A stretch of 64,000 nt of DNA, taken from assembly GCF_900290275.1 (NCBI RefSeq), contig NZ_LT985323.1:1203241-1267240 (forward strand), in the 5' to 3' direction. The position numbers and the translations under genes are program-made. The first letter of the stretch is position 1. Every line of letters starts with the position of its first letter. Below, piece after piece: positions 18,380-26,238 of the stretch. Under the pieces are notes generated by a model, which worked only from the letters and a program-made list of their open reading frames with translations, made no database searches and had not been told where the DNA came from. Source of the stretch: Prevotella merdae (GTDB taxonomy: Bacteria > Bacteroidota > Bacteroidia > Bacteroidales > Bacteroidaceae).

Positions 18380-18430
18380 GCCTAAAATGTTCAATTTATA
18401 AGATATTTTAGACATTTAGGCAACATTTTT
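18380..18430 (+). terminator. Possible terminator after mutL
   Basis: GCCTAAAATGT (18380-18390) pairs with ACATTTAGGC (18412-18421) with one bulge and a 21-base loop. A T5 run follows at 18426-18430. The long loop makes it weak. Confidence 0.4.
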
Positions 18431-18463
18431 ATCAAAAACGTATGCCGATTTAGTTTTTATTAG

Positions 18464-18471
18464 TACCTTTG
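18464..18471 (+). promoter_or_regulatory. Promoter of the OmpA-family gene (-7 element)
   Basis: TACCTTTG at 18464-18471 is a full -7 match, leaving a 5' UTR of about 60 bases. No clear TTTG stands at -33. Confidence 0.6.
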
Positions 18472-18539
18472 TGGCGAATTAAAGGGGGCAGTATGCCCTT
18501 TCGAAACAGATAAATATTGATTGTTAAATAAAAAAGGTT

Positions 18540-19682
18540 ATGAAAAAGTTATTAATTGTTTTGGCAATGTGTGGCTTGACAATGGGTGCTAGCGCTCAGG
18601 AGACAACCACAGATCCTGTACAGAAGTACAGCGTTGCAACTAATTCATTCTGGAGCAATTGGTTTATTCAGGTAGGTGCTGATTGGAATGCTTATTATTC
18701 TAACGAGGAGCACGGACAGGGTCTTTCACACAGCCCATTCAAGGGTTTCCGCGCCGTTCCTGGTTTCTCTGTAGCAGTAGGTAAGTGGTTCACACCAGGT
18801 CTCGGTCTTCGTACCAAGTTCCAGGGTGTTTGGGGCCGTCAGGTATACGATGACGTTAAGCACACACGTAAAATGTGGACACTTAACGAGAACGTTCTCT
18901 TCAACCTCAGCAATATGCTTTATGGCTACAACCCTGAGCGTGTTTGGAACTTTGTTCCTTTCCTCGGTGGTGGTATCAACCGTAACTGCAGCGACAACAA
19001 CTACGCTATGAACCTCTCGTTCGGTATTCTCAACACATTCCGCGTAAGCAACAAGGTTGGCATCAACTTCGAGCTTGGTTGGAACTATGCTGAGGAGGAC
19101 TTCGACGGTATCTCAGCTGGCAAGGGTAGCCGCATATGGGAAGGCAAGGACAATCGCCTCTATGCTGAGGTAGGTCTTACATTCAACCTTGGCAAGGCTA
19201 CATGGGAGAAGACTCCAGACGTAGACGCTATCAAGGCCCTCTCACAGAGCCAGATCGATGCTCTTAACGCACAGCTCAACGATGCTAACTCAGAGAACGC
19301 TCGCCTTAAGAACCTCCTTGCAGAGAAGAAGAATGAGGCTCCTGCATCTGTTAAGAACTACAGCAACGCTCCTATGTCAGTATTCTTCAACATCAACAAG
19401 GCTAAAGTTGCTTCTCGCAAGGACCTCGTAAATGTTAAGGGTCTTGCCGATTACGCTAAGGAGAACAACGTTAACCTCGTAGTTACTGGCTACGCTGATA
19501 GCGCTACTGGTTCTGCTGCTTACAACCAGAAGCTTTCTGAGCGTCGTGCAGAGACTGTTGCCAACGAGCTTGTTAAGATGGGCGTTAGCCGCGACCAGAT
19601 CACAACCGAGGGCAAGGGTGGTGTTAAGGACCTCTCACCAGTTTCTTACAACCGTCGCGCTACTGTTAAGATCGCTGACTAA
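18540..19682 (+). CDS. OmpA-family outer membrane protein
   Basis: Outer-membrane beta-barrel with a peptidoglycan-binding periplasmic domain, 380 residues. A signal peptide (MKKLLIVLAMCGLTMGASAQ) precedes a barrel region (about 30-225) rich in alternating aromatic strands, a short coiled linker (about 235-265, LNAQLNDANSENARLKNLL) and an OmpA_C domain (about 275-378) with the peptidoglycan-contact pattern NQKLSERRAETV and a closing NRRATV. Codon use is strongly biased (GCT, GGT, CGT, AAC), typical of an abundant protein. It is a single-gene unit with its own promoter and a strong terminator. Confidence 0.94.
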   Translation: MKKLLIVLAMCGLTMGASAQETTTDPVQKYSVATNSFWSNWFIQVGADWNAYYSNEEHGQGLSHSPFKGFRAVPGFSVAVGKWFTPGLGLRTKFQGVWGRQVYDDVKHTRKMWTLNENVLFNLSNMLYGYNPERVWNFVPFLGGGINRNCSDNNYAMNLSFGILNTFRVSNKVGINFELGWNYAEEDFDGISAGKGSRIWEGKDNRLYAEVGLTFNLGKATWEKTPDVDAIKALSQSQIDALNAQLNDANSENARLKNLLAEKKNEAPASVKNYSNAPMSVFFNINKAKVASRKDLVNVKGLADYAKENNVNLVVTGYADSATGSAAYNQKLSERRAETVANELVKMGVSRDQITTEGKGGVKDLSPVSYNRRATVKIAD

Positions 19683-19731
19683 TAACATGCGCTCGGTCTG
19701 CCTTCTAAGGCAGATAGCATAAAAAAATAAT

Positions 19732-19774
19732 GATGGCACACTTCCATGTATTGGAAGTGTGCCATCTTTTTTTT
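19732..19774 (+). terminator. Strong terminator after the OmpA-family gene
   Basis: A perfect 15-bp stem (19732-19746 with 19752-19766) with a 5-base loop is followed by eight T residues. Confidence 0.95.
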
Positions 19775-19802
19775 ATATATTATTCCAAGCCAATGCCAAA
19801 AA

Positions 19803-19834
19803 TTTGGAATTGTCAGCATTTTGCATTACTTTTG
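19803..19834 (+). promoter_or_regulatory. Promoter of the TPR/LuxR-like regulator gene
   Basis: TTTG (19803-19806), a 20-base spacer and TACTTTTG (19827-19834), 52 bases before the start codon. Confidence 0.75.
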
Positions 19835-19886
19835 CGGAATAATTTTAATTCATGTGCTTTTGACCAACGTCGCAAAACTATAAGAT

Positions 19887-21638
19887 ATGAGAATACGTCA
19901 TAATGCAATACGGTTTGCCCTTACAGCCGTTTTGCTTTGCATTGCTCTTTTTGCCAATGCGTATAGATACATTTTCAAGCCAGTAGACAAGCAATTTGAT
20001 GAAATAGCAGCCCGTGTCGACCGTCTTGATTATGACAACAAACGTGAGCATATCAATGTGGCTTGGATAGACTCACTGTGTCATATTGCATCTCAAAGAG
20101 GCGACACCCAATTACAATGCCGTGCATTGTATTGGCGTGTGCGTGCCATGCAGATGGCTGCAGATAGTAAGGAATGTATAAGGTTGCTCGAGCAGGCTCG
20201 GGCAAAGTGTGATGCCCAATACGACTACGACCTTGCACGTATAGATTACCAACTTGCTGGCAACTACGAGCGACAATGCCAGTATCTTAAGGCCTACAAC
20301 TTGCTGAAGTCCACCATATCTGTGTTCGAGAAATACGACGATGCCTATTTCCTTGGCAATGCCTATCTGCTTATGGTGCAACTGTTCAGCGACATTAACG
20401 ACCCAGACAATGCACGCCTTATGCTCAAACCGGCACGCGAGAATTATCAGAAGGCAGGTTTCACCCTCAACCGCATCTATTTCTTTATGGCCCAGCTTTC
20501 AGATTCGTCTCACGACAAACTAAAGTACTATGAGCTATCCACAAATAGTGGTGGAGCCAACGATTGGGGAATGACAGTACAAGCCTTCAATGCACTTGGC
20601 AATATATGTATCAATAGTGGCAAGCTTCAAAAGGCAGAGTATTATTTAGGTCAAGCATTTGGCATATTGAAGGATAAAGCTCCCAATAATTTTGTGTTTC
20701 ACACTCTTGTGAATATTGATTATGCCAAATTGCTCTATCATAAGAAGCAGTATATCGAGGCAAAGGCGTTGCTCGACAATATTCTCGCCAAGGCAGATAT
20801 GCTCAAGGGAGAGAAGTTTCTTGCCGATATATATAATATAATGTGGCAAATTAACGAGAGCCTTGGCAATAAGGCCGAAAGCTATCGCTACCTACGCTTA
20901 TACATGGAGGAGTATCAGCGCAATGTAAACGAGGTGATGAAGCAGGAGGTGCCAAAGACACGTGCACGCGAGGCCATTGCACGTCAGAACGACACAATGA
21001 AACTTCTTGAGCAAGATGCCGAGCTTAGCCGACGTATGGTGTATGTTGCCGTGTTGCTGCTGGTGGTGCTCTTGCTTGTGGCTGCCGTAGTGTTTGTCTA
21101 TTTTTGGCAGAGATATAAGATACGCCGCATAGAGAATCGCGAATTGCGCAACTCTCTGCGTCAGGAGGCATTGATATATAGTGTGAACCGCAAGAATTTT
21201 GAGCACGATATCAAGCAGAAGGATTGCGAGATAAGCTCGTCAACCTTGCTTCTTGCCAATAAAAACGAGGTGTTGCAGCAGATTAGTGCCATTGCCAAGA
21301 ACTATTACGACGAGGGTAAGCTACCGTCTGAGTTTGTTACACAGGTGAATGCCGTTATTGGCGACAGCCTTAAAAACGACGACGAGTGGCAGCGCTTTAA
21401 GCTGCATTTCGATAACGTACATCCCAATTTCTTTGTTAAGCTTAAGGAGCAGAACAATAAGTTAACCGAGAATGAGTTGCGCCTTTGCGCGTATATCAGC
21501 ATCGGTATGCGAGCCAAGCAGATTGCCGAGATGCTGTCTGTCAGTCCTGAGAGTATAAATACAAATCGCTATCGCCTGCGCAAGAAGCTTGGCTTGCAGC
21601 GAGGCGATAGCTTAGATGAATATTTAAGAAGAATATAA
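19887..21638 (+). CDS. Membrane-anchored TPR protein with a C-terminal LuxR-like HTH
   Basis: Protein of 583 residues: N-terminal signal or anchor (FALTAVLLCIALFANA), TPR-like helical repeats (about 50-365), a strongly hydrophobic TM helix (about 387-411, rich in Val and Leu), a coiled coil (about 415-470) and a C-terminal helix-turn-helix (about 525-575) with LTENELRLCAYISIGMRAKQ and then SINTNRYRLRKKLGL. The layout matches Bacteroidota one-component regulators in which a periplasmic TPR sensor is joined through the membrane to a cytoplasmic DNA-binding domain. Target genes are unknown; the nearest candidates are the convergent secreted-protein genes. Only seven bases separate it from the convergent gene. 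Confidence 0.85.
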   Translation: MRIRHNAIRFALTAVLLCIALFANAYRYIFKPVDKQFDEIAARVDRLDYDNKREHINVAWIDSLCHIASQRGDTQLQCRALYWRVRAMQMAADSKECIRLLEQARAKCDAQYDYDLARIDYQLAGNYERQCQYLKAYNLLKSTISVFEKYDDAYFLGNAYLLMVQLFSDINDPDNARLMLKPARENYQKAGFTLNRIYFFMAQLSDSSHDKLKYYELSTNSGGANDWGMTVQAFNALGNICINSGKLQKAEYYLGQAFGILKDKAPNNFVFHTLVNIDYAKLLYHKKQYIEAKALLDNILAKADMLKGEKFLADIYNIMWQINESLGNKAESYRYLRLYMEEYQRNVNEVMKQEVPKTRAREAIARQNDTMKLLEQDAELSRRMVYVAVLLLVVLLLVAAVVFVYFWQRYKIRRIENRELRNSLRQEALIYSVNRKNFEHDIKQKDCEISSSTLLLANKNEVLQQISAIAKNYYDEGKLPSEFVTQVNAVIGDSLKNDDEWQRFKLHFDNVHPNFFVKLKEQNNKLTENELRLCAYISIGMRAKQIAEMLSVSPESINTNRYRLRKKLGLQRGDSLDEYLRRI

Positions 21639-21645
21639 AAGAGGC

Positions 21646-23448
21646 TTACTTGTTGATACACTTCTTTCCAGAGTGTATCAGCAGGCCTTTGGTACCCTTT
21701 GCCACACGCATACCTTGAAGGTTGTAGTAGGCATTGGTGTCAATTGTATTATTGTTGGCCACTTCCTCAATGCCAGTCTCAATACCCTCGATTTTCACTT
21801 TGTCAGCATTTACAATAATACCGTTCTTCTCAAGAAGTAGCACAATAACCTCGGTGTTGGCGCTGTTCAGCACATTTGTAGGAATGTCCAATGAAACTTC
21901 GTTCGAGAAGTGGTCGCCTTCGGCTATATCTGCAGGAATGATGCCTTCCTCTCCTTGTGGGGTAGGATATATGGAGCGGGCCACATCATTATACCATATC
22001 TGCTCAGCTCTAACCGTTGATCCCATCTTCTCGTAACCGCCCATTTCTACACCTTGTGCATTGTTGCCATAGTAGTTGTTCTGGTCGTAGCCAGATGGCT
22101 CATTTTCTGCAAGTCCAAGTTCAGCATGAGTGCGGTGTACATTGTTTTCTACAATAACGTATGCCAGTTTATAGTTGGTGTTGCTTTGTTTCTTGGCAAA
22201 GTAGATATCGGTGTTGGTGTCTATCTTGCCTGTATTCTTGTTGTATTGAGCCTTCAGCTCTATACCCGTATAGTTGTCTGCCTCACTCATTATGGCTGTA
22301 TAGCATTTTTCCATATATTGTGGGTCTATAGAATAGTTCGGATTGCGGCTGAATACGCAGTGTGGATAACCGGTGATACCACACGAATTGTATATATAGT
22401 CGTGATAGTCTTCCACACCTGCAGCCATAGCGTCAGGCCATTTTTTGTTGCTGTCGTTGTGTATGGCTATTCCTATAAAGGTGTCGGGATATTTCTCGTT
22501 CATCGTCTTCATACCTACAATGCCCCTGATGCAATAACCGCACCATGTTCCGGTCACTTCTTCAGACACAAGTTTCAGCGGATATGCCGATACTTTAGAA
22601 CTGATACCAGTACTGTCACCGTCGCACTTTATCCATGCGTCGTAGTCGAGAGTTTGGTTACGTTCGATATGCAGCGGAGTGTCTAGTGTAAAGGCGGTCT
22701 TTCCATCAGCCGTAATTGTTTGATCAAATTTCTGTTCCACAGTCTTGCCGTTGACACGATAGCCCACGCTGAACCCTTTATGGCTCTGTTTGTCTGTGGC
22801 AAAGGCATTGCCCGATACTACGATGTCGCCGTATGTCTTGCTCACTCTTGCCAGGTCAAGTGATATATTTACTTTAGAAGGCACGCCTACAAATATGTCG
22901 TCCACATACAGACAGTTGGCGTCGGTCGAGTTATTAACAAAGGCAATGTATACTTTTTTGCCTTTATATGCACCGAGGTCTACTGTGTGTTCGATCCACG
23001 TATAGTTTTCTTTCTTTGCTTGATACACTGGTGTCGATGTGTCAAAGTCGTCCACATTGGTGCCTTTTTCAGATACATACACCGCCATGCCGTCGCGATA
23101 ATCCTTGTCACTGGCGCGCGAGCGCCAGCGCAGTACGGTTTTCTCCGACTTTATCTCAATACCTTCAGTCACCATCCAGTCGTTCGATTTACCGGCGTTC
23201 TTATACCATGATGTACTGCAGGCTATATGGTTGCCGTTGCCGTCAGGCTCCAGGATGTCAATCCATGGAGTGCCTACGGCAAAGCCTATTTTCTGCATAT
23301 CGCTAGAAGGAGTGCGCTGGTCCACATCGTGAAGTGTGAACGATGATGGTATGCCGTCTTCAAACGATGTTGCAAAATACGTATCCTGTGCATTCACATT
23401 GCTTGCTGTGAGCAATGTCGCGAGTGCAAAAATAACCTTCTTTTCCAT
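21646..23448 (-). CDS. Secreted adhesin-like protein with a thioredoxin-fold CxxC domain
   Basis: Exported protein of 600 residues. After the signal peptide (MEKKVIFALATLLTASNVNA), residues about 25-190 form a choice-of-anchor J / cleaved-adhesin type jelly roll (FATSFEDGIPSSFTLHD to YVDDIFVG). An Ig-like stretch follows, then a thioredoxin-like/Omp28-type domain from about 290 with the redox motif TWCGYC (Cys303, Cys306). The end (YYNLQGMRV to SGKKCINK) is like the short sorting tails of Bacteroidales exported proteins. It is 15 bases downstream of the M6 protease gene on the same strand, so the two are almost certainly co-transcribed. The CxxC may act on disulfides in partner surface proteins; that is inference. 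Confidence 0.85.
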   Translation of the reverse strand: MEKKVIFALATLLTASNVNAQDTYFATSFEDGIPSSFTLHDVDQRTPSSDMQKIGFAVGTPWIDILEPDGNGNHIACSTSWYKNAGKSNDWMVTEGIEIKSEKTVLRWRSRASDKDYRDGMAVYVSEKGTNVDDFDTSTPVYQAKKENYTWIEHTVDLGAYKGKKVYIAFVNNSTDANCLYVDDIFVGVPSKVNISLDLARVSKTYGDIVVSGNAFATDKQSHKGFSVGYRVNGKTVEQKFDQTITADGKTAFTLDTPLHIERNQTLDYDAWIKCDGDSTGISSKVSAYPLKLVSEEVTGTWCGYCIRGIVGMKTMNEKYPDTFIGIAIHNDSNKKWPDAMAAGVEDYHDYIYNSCGITGYPHCVFSRNPNYSIDPQYMEKCYTAIMSEADNYTGIELKAQYNKNTGKIDTNTDIYFAKKQSNTNYKLAYVIVENNVHRTHAELGLAENEPSGYDQNNYYGNNAQGVEMGGYEKMGSTVRAEQIWYNDVARSIYPTPQGEEGIIPADIAEGDHFSNEVSLDIPTNVLNSANTEVIVLLLEKNGIIVNADKVKIEGIETGIEEVANNNTIDTNAYYNLQGMRVAKGTKGLLIHSGKKCINK

Positions 23449-23463
23449 AATGTTGTGTTTTTA

Positions 23464-26010
23464 TTATCTTACAATAATCTTTCTTGTCGTTCCGTTCTCT
23501 TTAATGATGTACACACCTGGACGGTCGAGGCTGTTGGTGCGTATGCCGTCAATGCTGAATATTGCCTTGTCGCCTTGATATGTATTAGTCTCCACATTCT
23601 TGATGGCTGTAACCTCTGCTGTGTTGAAAACGAGGTCGTCCGAATACTTAGACGATCCGTTGTCGCCATTAGCCTTCACCGCAACGGCATAGAATGTGTT
23701 TGGCAGCAGATTCTCGAACGTGTATTTGTAGTTGCCCACATTCTCAAATGTCTTTGTTTCTGCTGTTACAAATTCGTTGTCCTCTACATCTCCTTCTGTT
23801 TGTGCCGGCACTCCGCTTACTGCCACTTCCTTGGCTCCTGTTGCAATATCCTTAGCGTCTCCTCTGCAGATATCAATGCGGTCTATCAATGCACGCTCGC
23901 TGTTTGTCGATATGGTGATGTCTGTCTTGGATATTCCACCCTTAAATTTAAATAGATACGTGCGCACAACACTGTTGATACGTGTCTTGCCTGTCTGTCC
24001 GTTAGAGCTTACGCTTAGCACTGGTTGCTTGCCGGTAGGTGCCTTCACTGTTATGGCAACGGCATATTCGCCGTTGTATCTCTTCATGTTGAATGTGGGT
24101 GTAGTAAGACTTCCGCCTTGACCTTCTTTTCCTATCTGGCACCATCCGCCTGCCTGATACACGTTGTTTCCGGTATAGCCCTTTGTGTCCATATAGTCGT
24201 CCAGTTGGTTGTCGATGGCTGTTCTGTCTGCAATGGCATCTGTTCCGGCTGTCATGCGGTCAAAGTTCTCGCGGTCGGCATATTGCTGTTCCGATTTATA
24301 CTCCAGGCGTTTCAGCATAACGTCATAGCTCATAGCCTCCTCATCGTCATTCCATGACGCGCAGAAGTTCATTCCTCCTACATTCTCTATCTTCAGTCCT
24401 TCTGGCTTTGCAAGTTGGTTTGCCATGAAGTTGAAGCTCACAATGCCGTCCTTGTTCTCTATATTAGTCACCCATTTGTTAAGTGTCTCGCCCGTATAAG
24501 GCTTGGCGGCAGGAATGGTATTGTCGGTAAAACTGTCGTGAGTGCCATAGGGGAATAAGTCGCCCTTCTCCGTTTCCTTTTCAAGTAGGACGTCGTATCC
24601 CTTCTCGTTGTCTGCCTCTACCAGATAGAAGTGTGGATGACTGCTGTCTGTGTTCAGAGTATTGTTAAGCCACGTCTTTTCATTAAAGTCCACATGTGTT
24701 ATCATCAGTCCGCTACTCATTATATACGAGTCCCATCCGGTTTGCTGTCTGTTTTCCAGCAGATAGAATTCGTCCGGGTTCGATGTCTTTATCATATAGG
24801 CCTTATTGCTTGTGGCAATATTCTCGAGTGTAACACCAGCGGTGCGCTCGTCTATCTCGTCTGGAGTCATCCATCCCAGTGTCGTGCGCTCAAAGGCATT
24901 ATAGCTTGGCGGTGTATTGCCGTCGTTGTTGTATGGACCGTAGTCCATTATGTCGTAGCGTCCTAGTTGGTAGTTGGTGGCATCTGTTGTGTCGTAATGG
25001 TCGGCAAGCCCAAGCACATGTCCAAACTCATGGCACAATGTACCGATACCTGATGAAACGGCTCCCGTGTAGCCAAATAGTTCCGACGAGCATGCGTATG
25101 TGTCGATAAGCTTATCGTCGAGTGTCAGTCTCTCGCCATACGATGTCAGCTGGTACTTGTGTGGCCATATAGTGTTGTCGCCTCCACCTGCATGCTGTCC
25201 GTAGCCTGCAAAGATAACGTACACCATATCCACTTTGCCGTCGTTGTCGCCGTCATACTGCGAGAAGTCTACGTCATACTTTTCTTTTGCAAGTTTGCAG
25301 GCTTCGCTTATCATCTTGCTTACGTTGACGTCTTTGCCTTGTATAACATCGTCTTGGCCATAGTAGCGTTCAGAACGTGTAAGGGTTATTGGTCCTACAA
25401 CGTCAAATGTTGGCTTAAACTTACCTCCCGATTGTGCCATATAGTAGTCGCGTGCACTGCCTGTTGCTCCATTGTCACTGAATCCCTCTTCATTGAGCAT
25501 ACGCGAATGGTAGTCTTTGTCGTATGTAAACTTAACATCGCTAAACTCTACAAGCAACACCAGACACTTGCCTTCGCCTATAGTAGGATAATTGCCAACT
25601 TGATAGCGTGACATGGTTCCCATACCTATTTTTCTTTGCGAAGGCGATTTGCAAATCTTATATTTTGTTGTGTTCGCATTAGGCATGTCCTTTGCTAATG
25701 TCAGTGTGCCTACATATTTAGTTTCGCTTGCTTTGCGGTCTATTGGGTTGTGTGCTATTGGCGAATTGGCACAAGTAAGCGTATTGTCGCTGTTCAGACT
25801 GGCATAACGATAGGCACCTTGGGCGTCTTGTATTAGCTGATAGCCATCCACCGACACGCACTTATGGCTGTATTCATCGCCCTGCATATATAATGTAATG
25901 GTAGTGCCGTCGGGCTGTTTGGCCTTTATCGCACCTCGATAGGCAGGTACTGCCTGCATTGACATCGCTCCCAATAGTAGGGAAGCAGCAAGAGTAGTAA
26001 ACTTTTTCAT
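23464..26010 (-). CDS. M6-family secreted metalloprotease
   Basis: Exported zinc endopeptidase of 848 residues. The signal peptide (MKKFTTLAASLLLGAMSMQA) is followed by a propeptide-like segment (about 25-140) and an M6 (immune inhibitor A-like) catalytic domain (about 148-460). The zinc site HEFGHVLGLADHYD starts at residue 327 (His327, Glu328, His331, Asp337 region). A DGDNDGKVD calcium-binding-like loop is at about 253-261. The rest is beta-rich adhesin and FN3-like modules, ending in a short basic tail (IIKENGTTRKIIVR). It is the first gene of a two-gene unit with the thioredoxin-like adhesin, and is transcribed divergently from the 1579-residue adhesin gene. Confidence 0.92.
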   Translation of the reverse strand: MKKFTTLAASLLLGAMSMQAVPAYRGAIKAKQPDGTTITLYMQGDEYSHKCVSVDGYQLIQDAQGAYRYASLNSDNTLTCANSPIAHNPIDRKASETKYVGTLTLAKDMPNANTTKYKICKSPSQRKIGMGTMSRYQVGNYPTIGEGKCLVLLVEFSDVKFTYDKDYHSRMLNEEGFSDNGATGSARDYYMAQSGGKFKPTFDVVGPITLTRSERYYGQDDVIQGKDVNVSKMISEACKLAKEKYDVDFSQYDGDNDGKVDMVYVIFAGYGQHAGGGDNTIWPHKYQLTSYGERLTLDDKLIDTYACSSELFGYTGAVSSGIGTLCHEFGHVLGLADHYDTTDATNYQLGRYDIMDYGPYNNDGNTPPSYNAFERTTLGWMTPDEIDERTAGVTLENIATSNKAYMIKTSNPDEFYLLENRQQTGWDSYIMSSGLMITHVDFNEKTWLNNTLNTDSSHPHFYLVEADNEKGYDVLLEKETEKGDLFPYGTHDSFTDNTIPAAKPYTGETLNKWVTNIENKDGIVSFNFMANQLAKPEGLKIENVGGMNFCASWNDDEEAMSYDVMLKRLEYKSEQQYADRENFDRMTAGTDAIADRTAIDNQLDDYMDTKGYTGNNVYQAGGWCQIGKEGQGGSLTTPTFNMKRYNGEYAVAITVKAPTGKQPVLSVSSNGQTGKTRINSVVRTYLFKFKGGISKTDITISTNSERALIDRIDICRGDAKDIATGAKEVAVSGVPAQTEGDVEDNEFVTAETKTFENVGNYKYTFENLLPNTFYAVAVKANGDNGSSKYSDDLVFNTAEVTAIKNVETNTYQGDKAIFSIDGIRTNSLDRPGVYIIKENGTTRKIIVR

Positions 26011-26035
26011 ATCGATTGATTTTATCTTGTTTTTA

Positions 26036-26044
26036 CGATTGCAA
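26036..26044 (-). promoter_or_regulatory. Promoter region of the M6 protease operon (-7 element, approximate)
   Basis: On the minus strand the sequence reads TAACTTTGCAATCG just upstream of the protease start, a full TAnnTTTG match. The bases after it (GCAATCG) recur at two other promoters in this window (near 26187 and 35580). Confidence 0.5.
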
Positions 26045-26178
26045 AGTTACACATTGTTATTATTATAGACTTTATAATTTTTGACAAAATCACACTGATA
26101 TGTCTTAAAATAGTATAGACAAAAACTAACAACGTGTATTTTTGTGTCAATATGTTACTTATAACATCTTTTTATTTA

Positions 26179-26186
26179 TAAATTTG
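26179..26186 (+). promoter_or_regulatory. Promoter of the large adhesin gene (-7 element)
   Basis: TAAATTTG (26179-26186) followed by CAATCGAAAA. No clear TTTG at -33. The same 15-base string starts at 35574. Confidence 0.55.
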
Positions 26187-26238
26187 CAATCGAAAACATA
26201 AAGTAAACAACACATTATTAATCTTAAAAAATTAAAGT

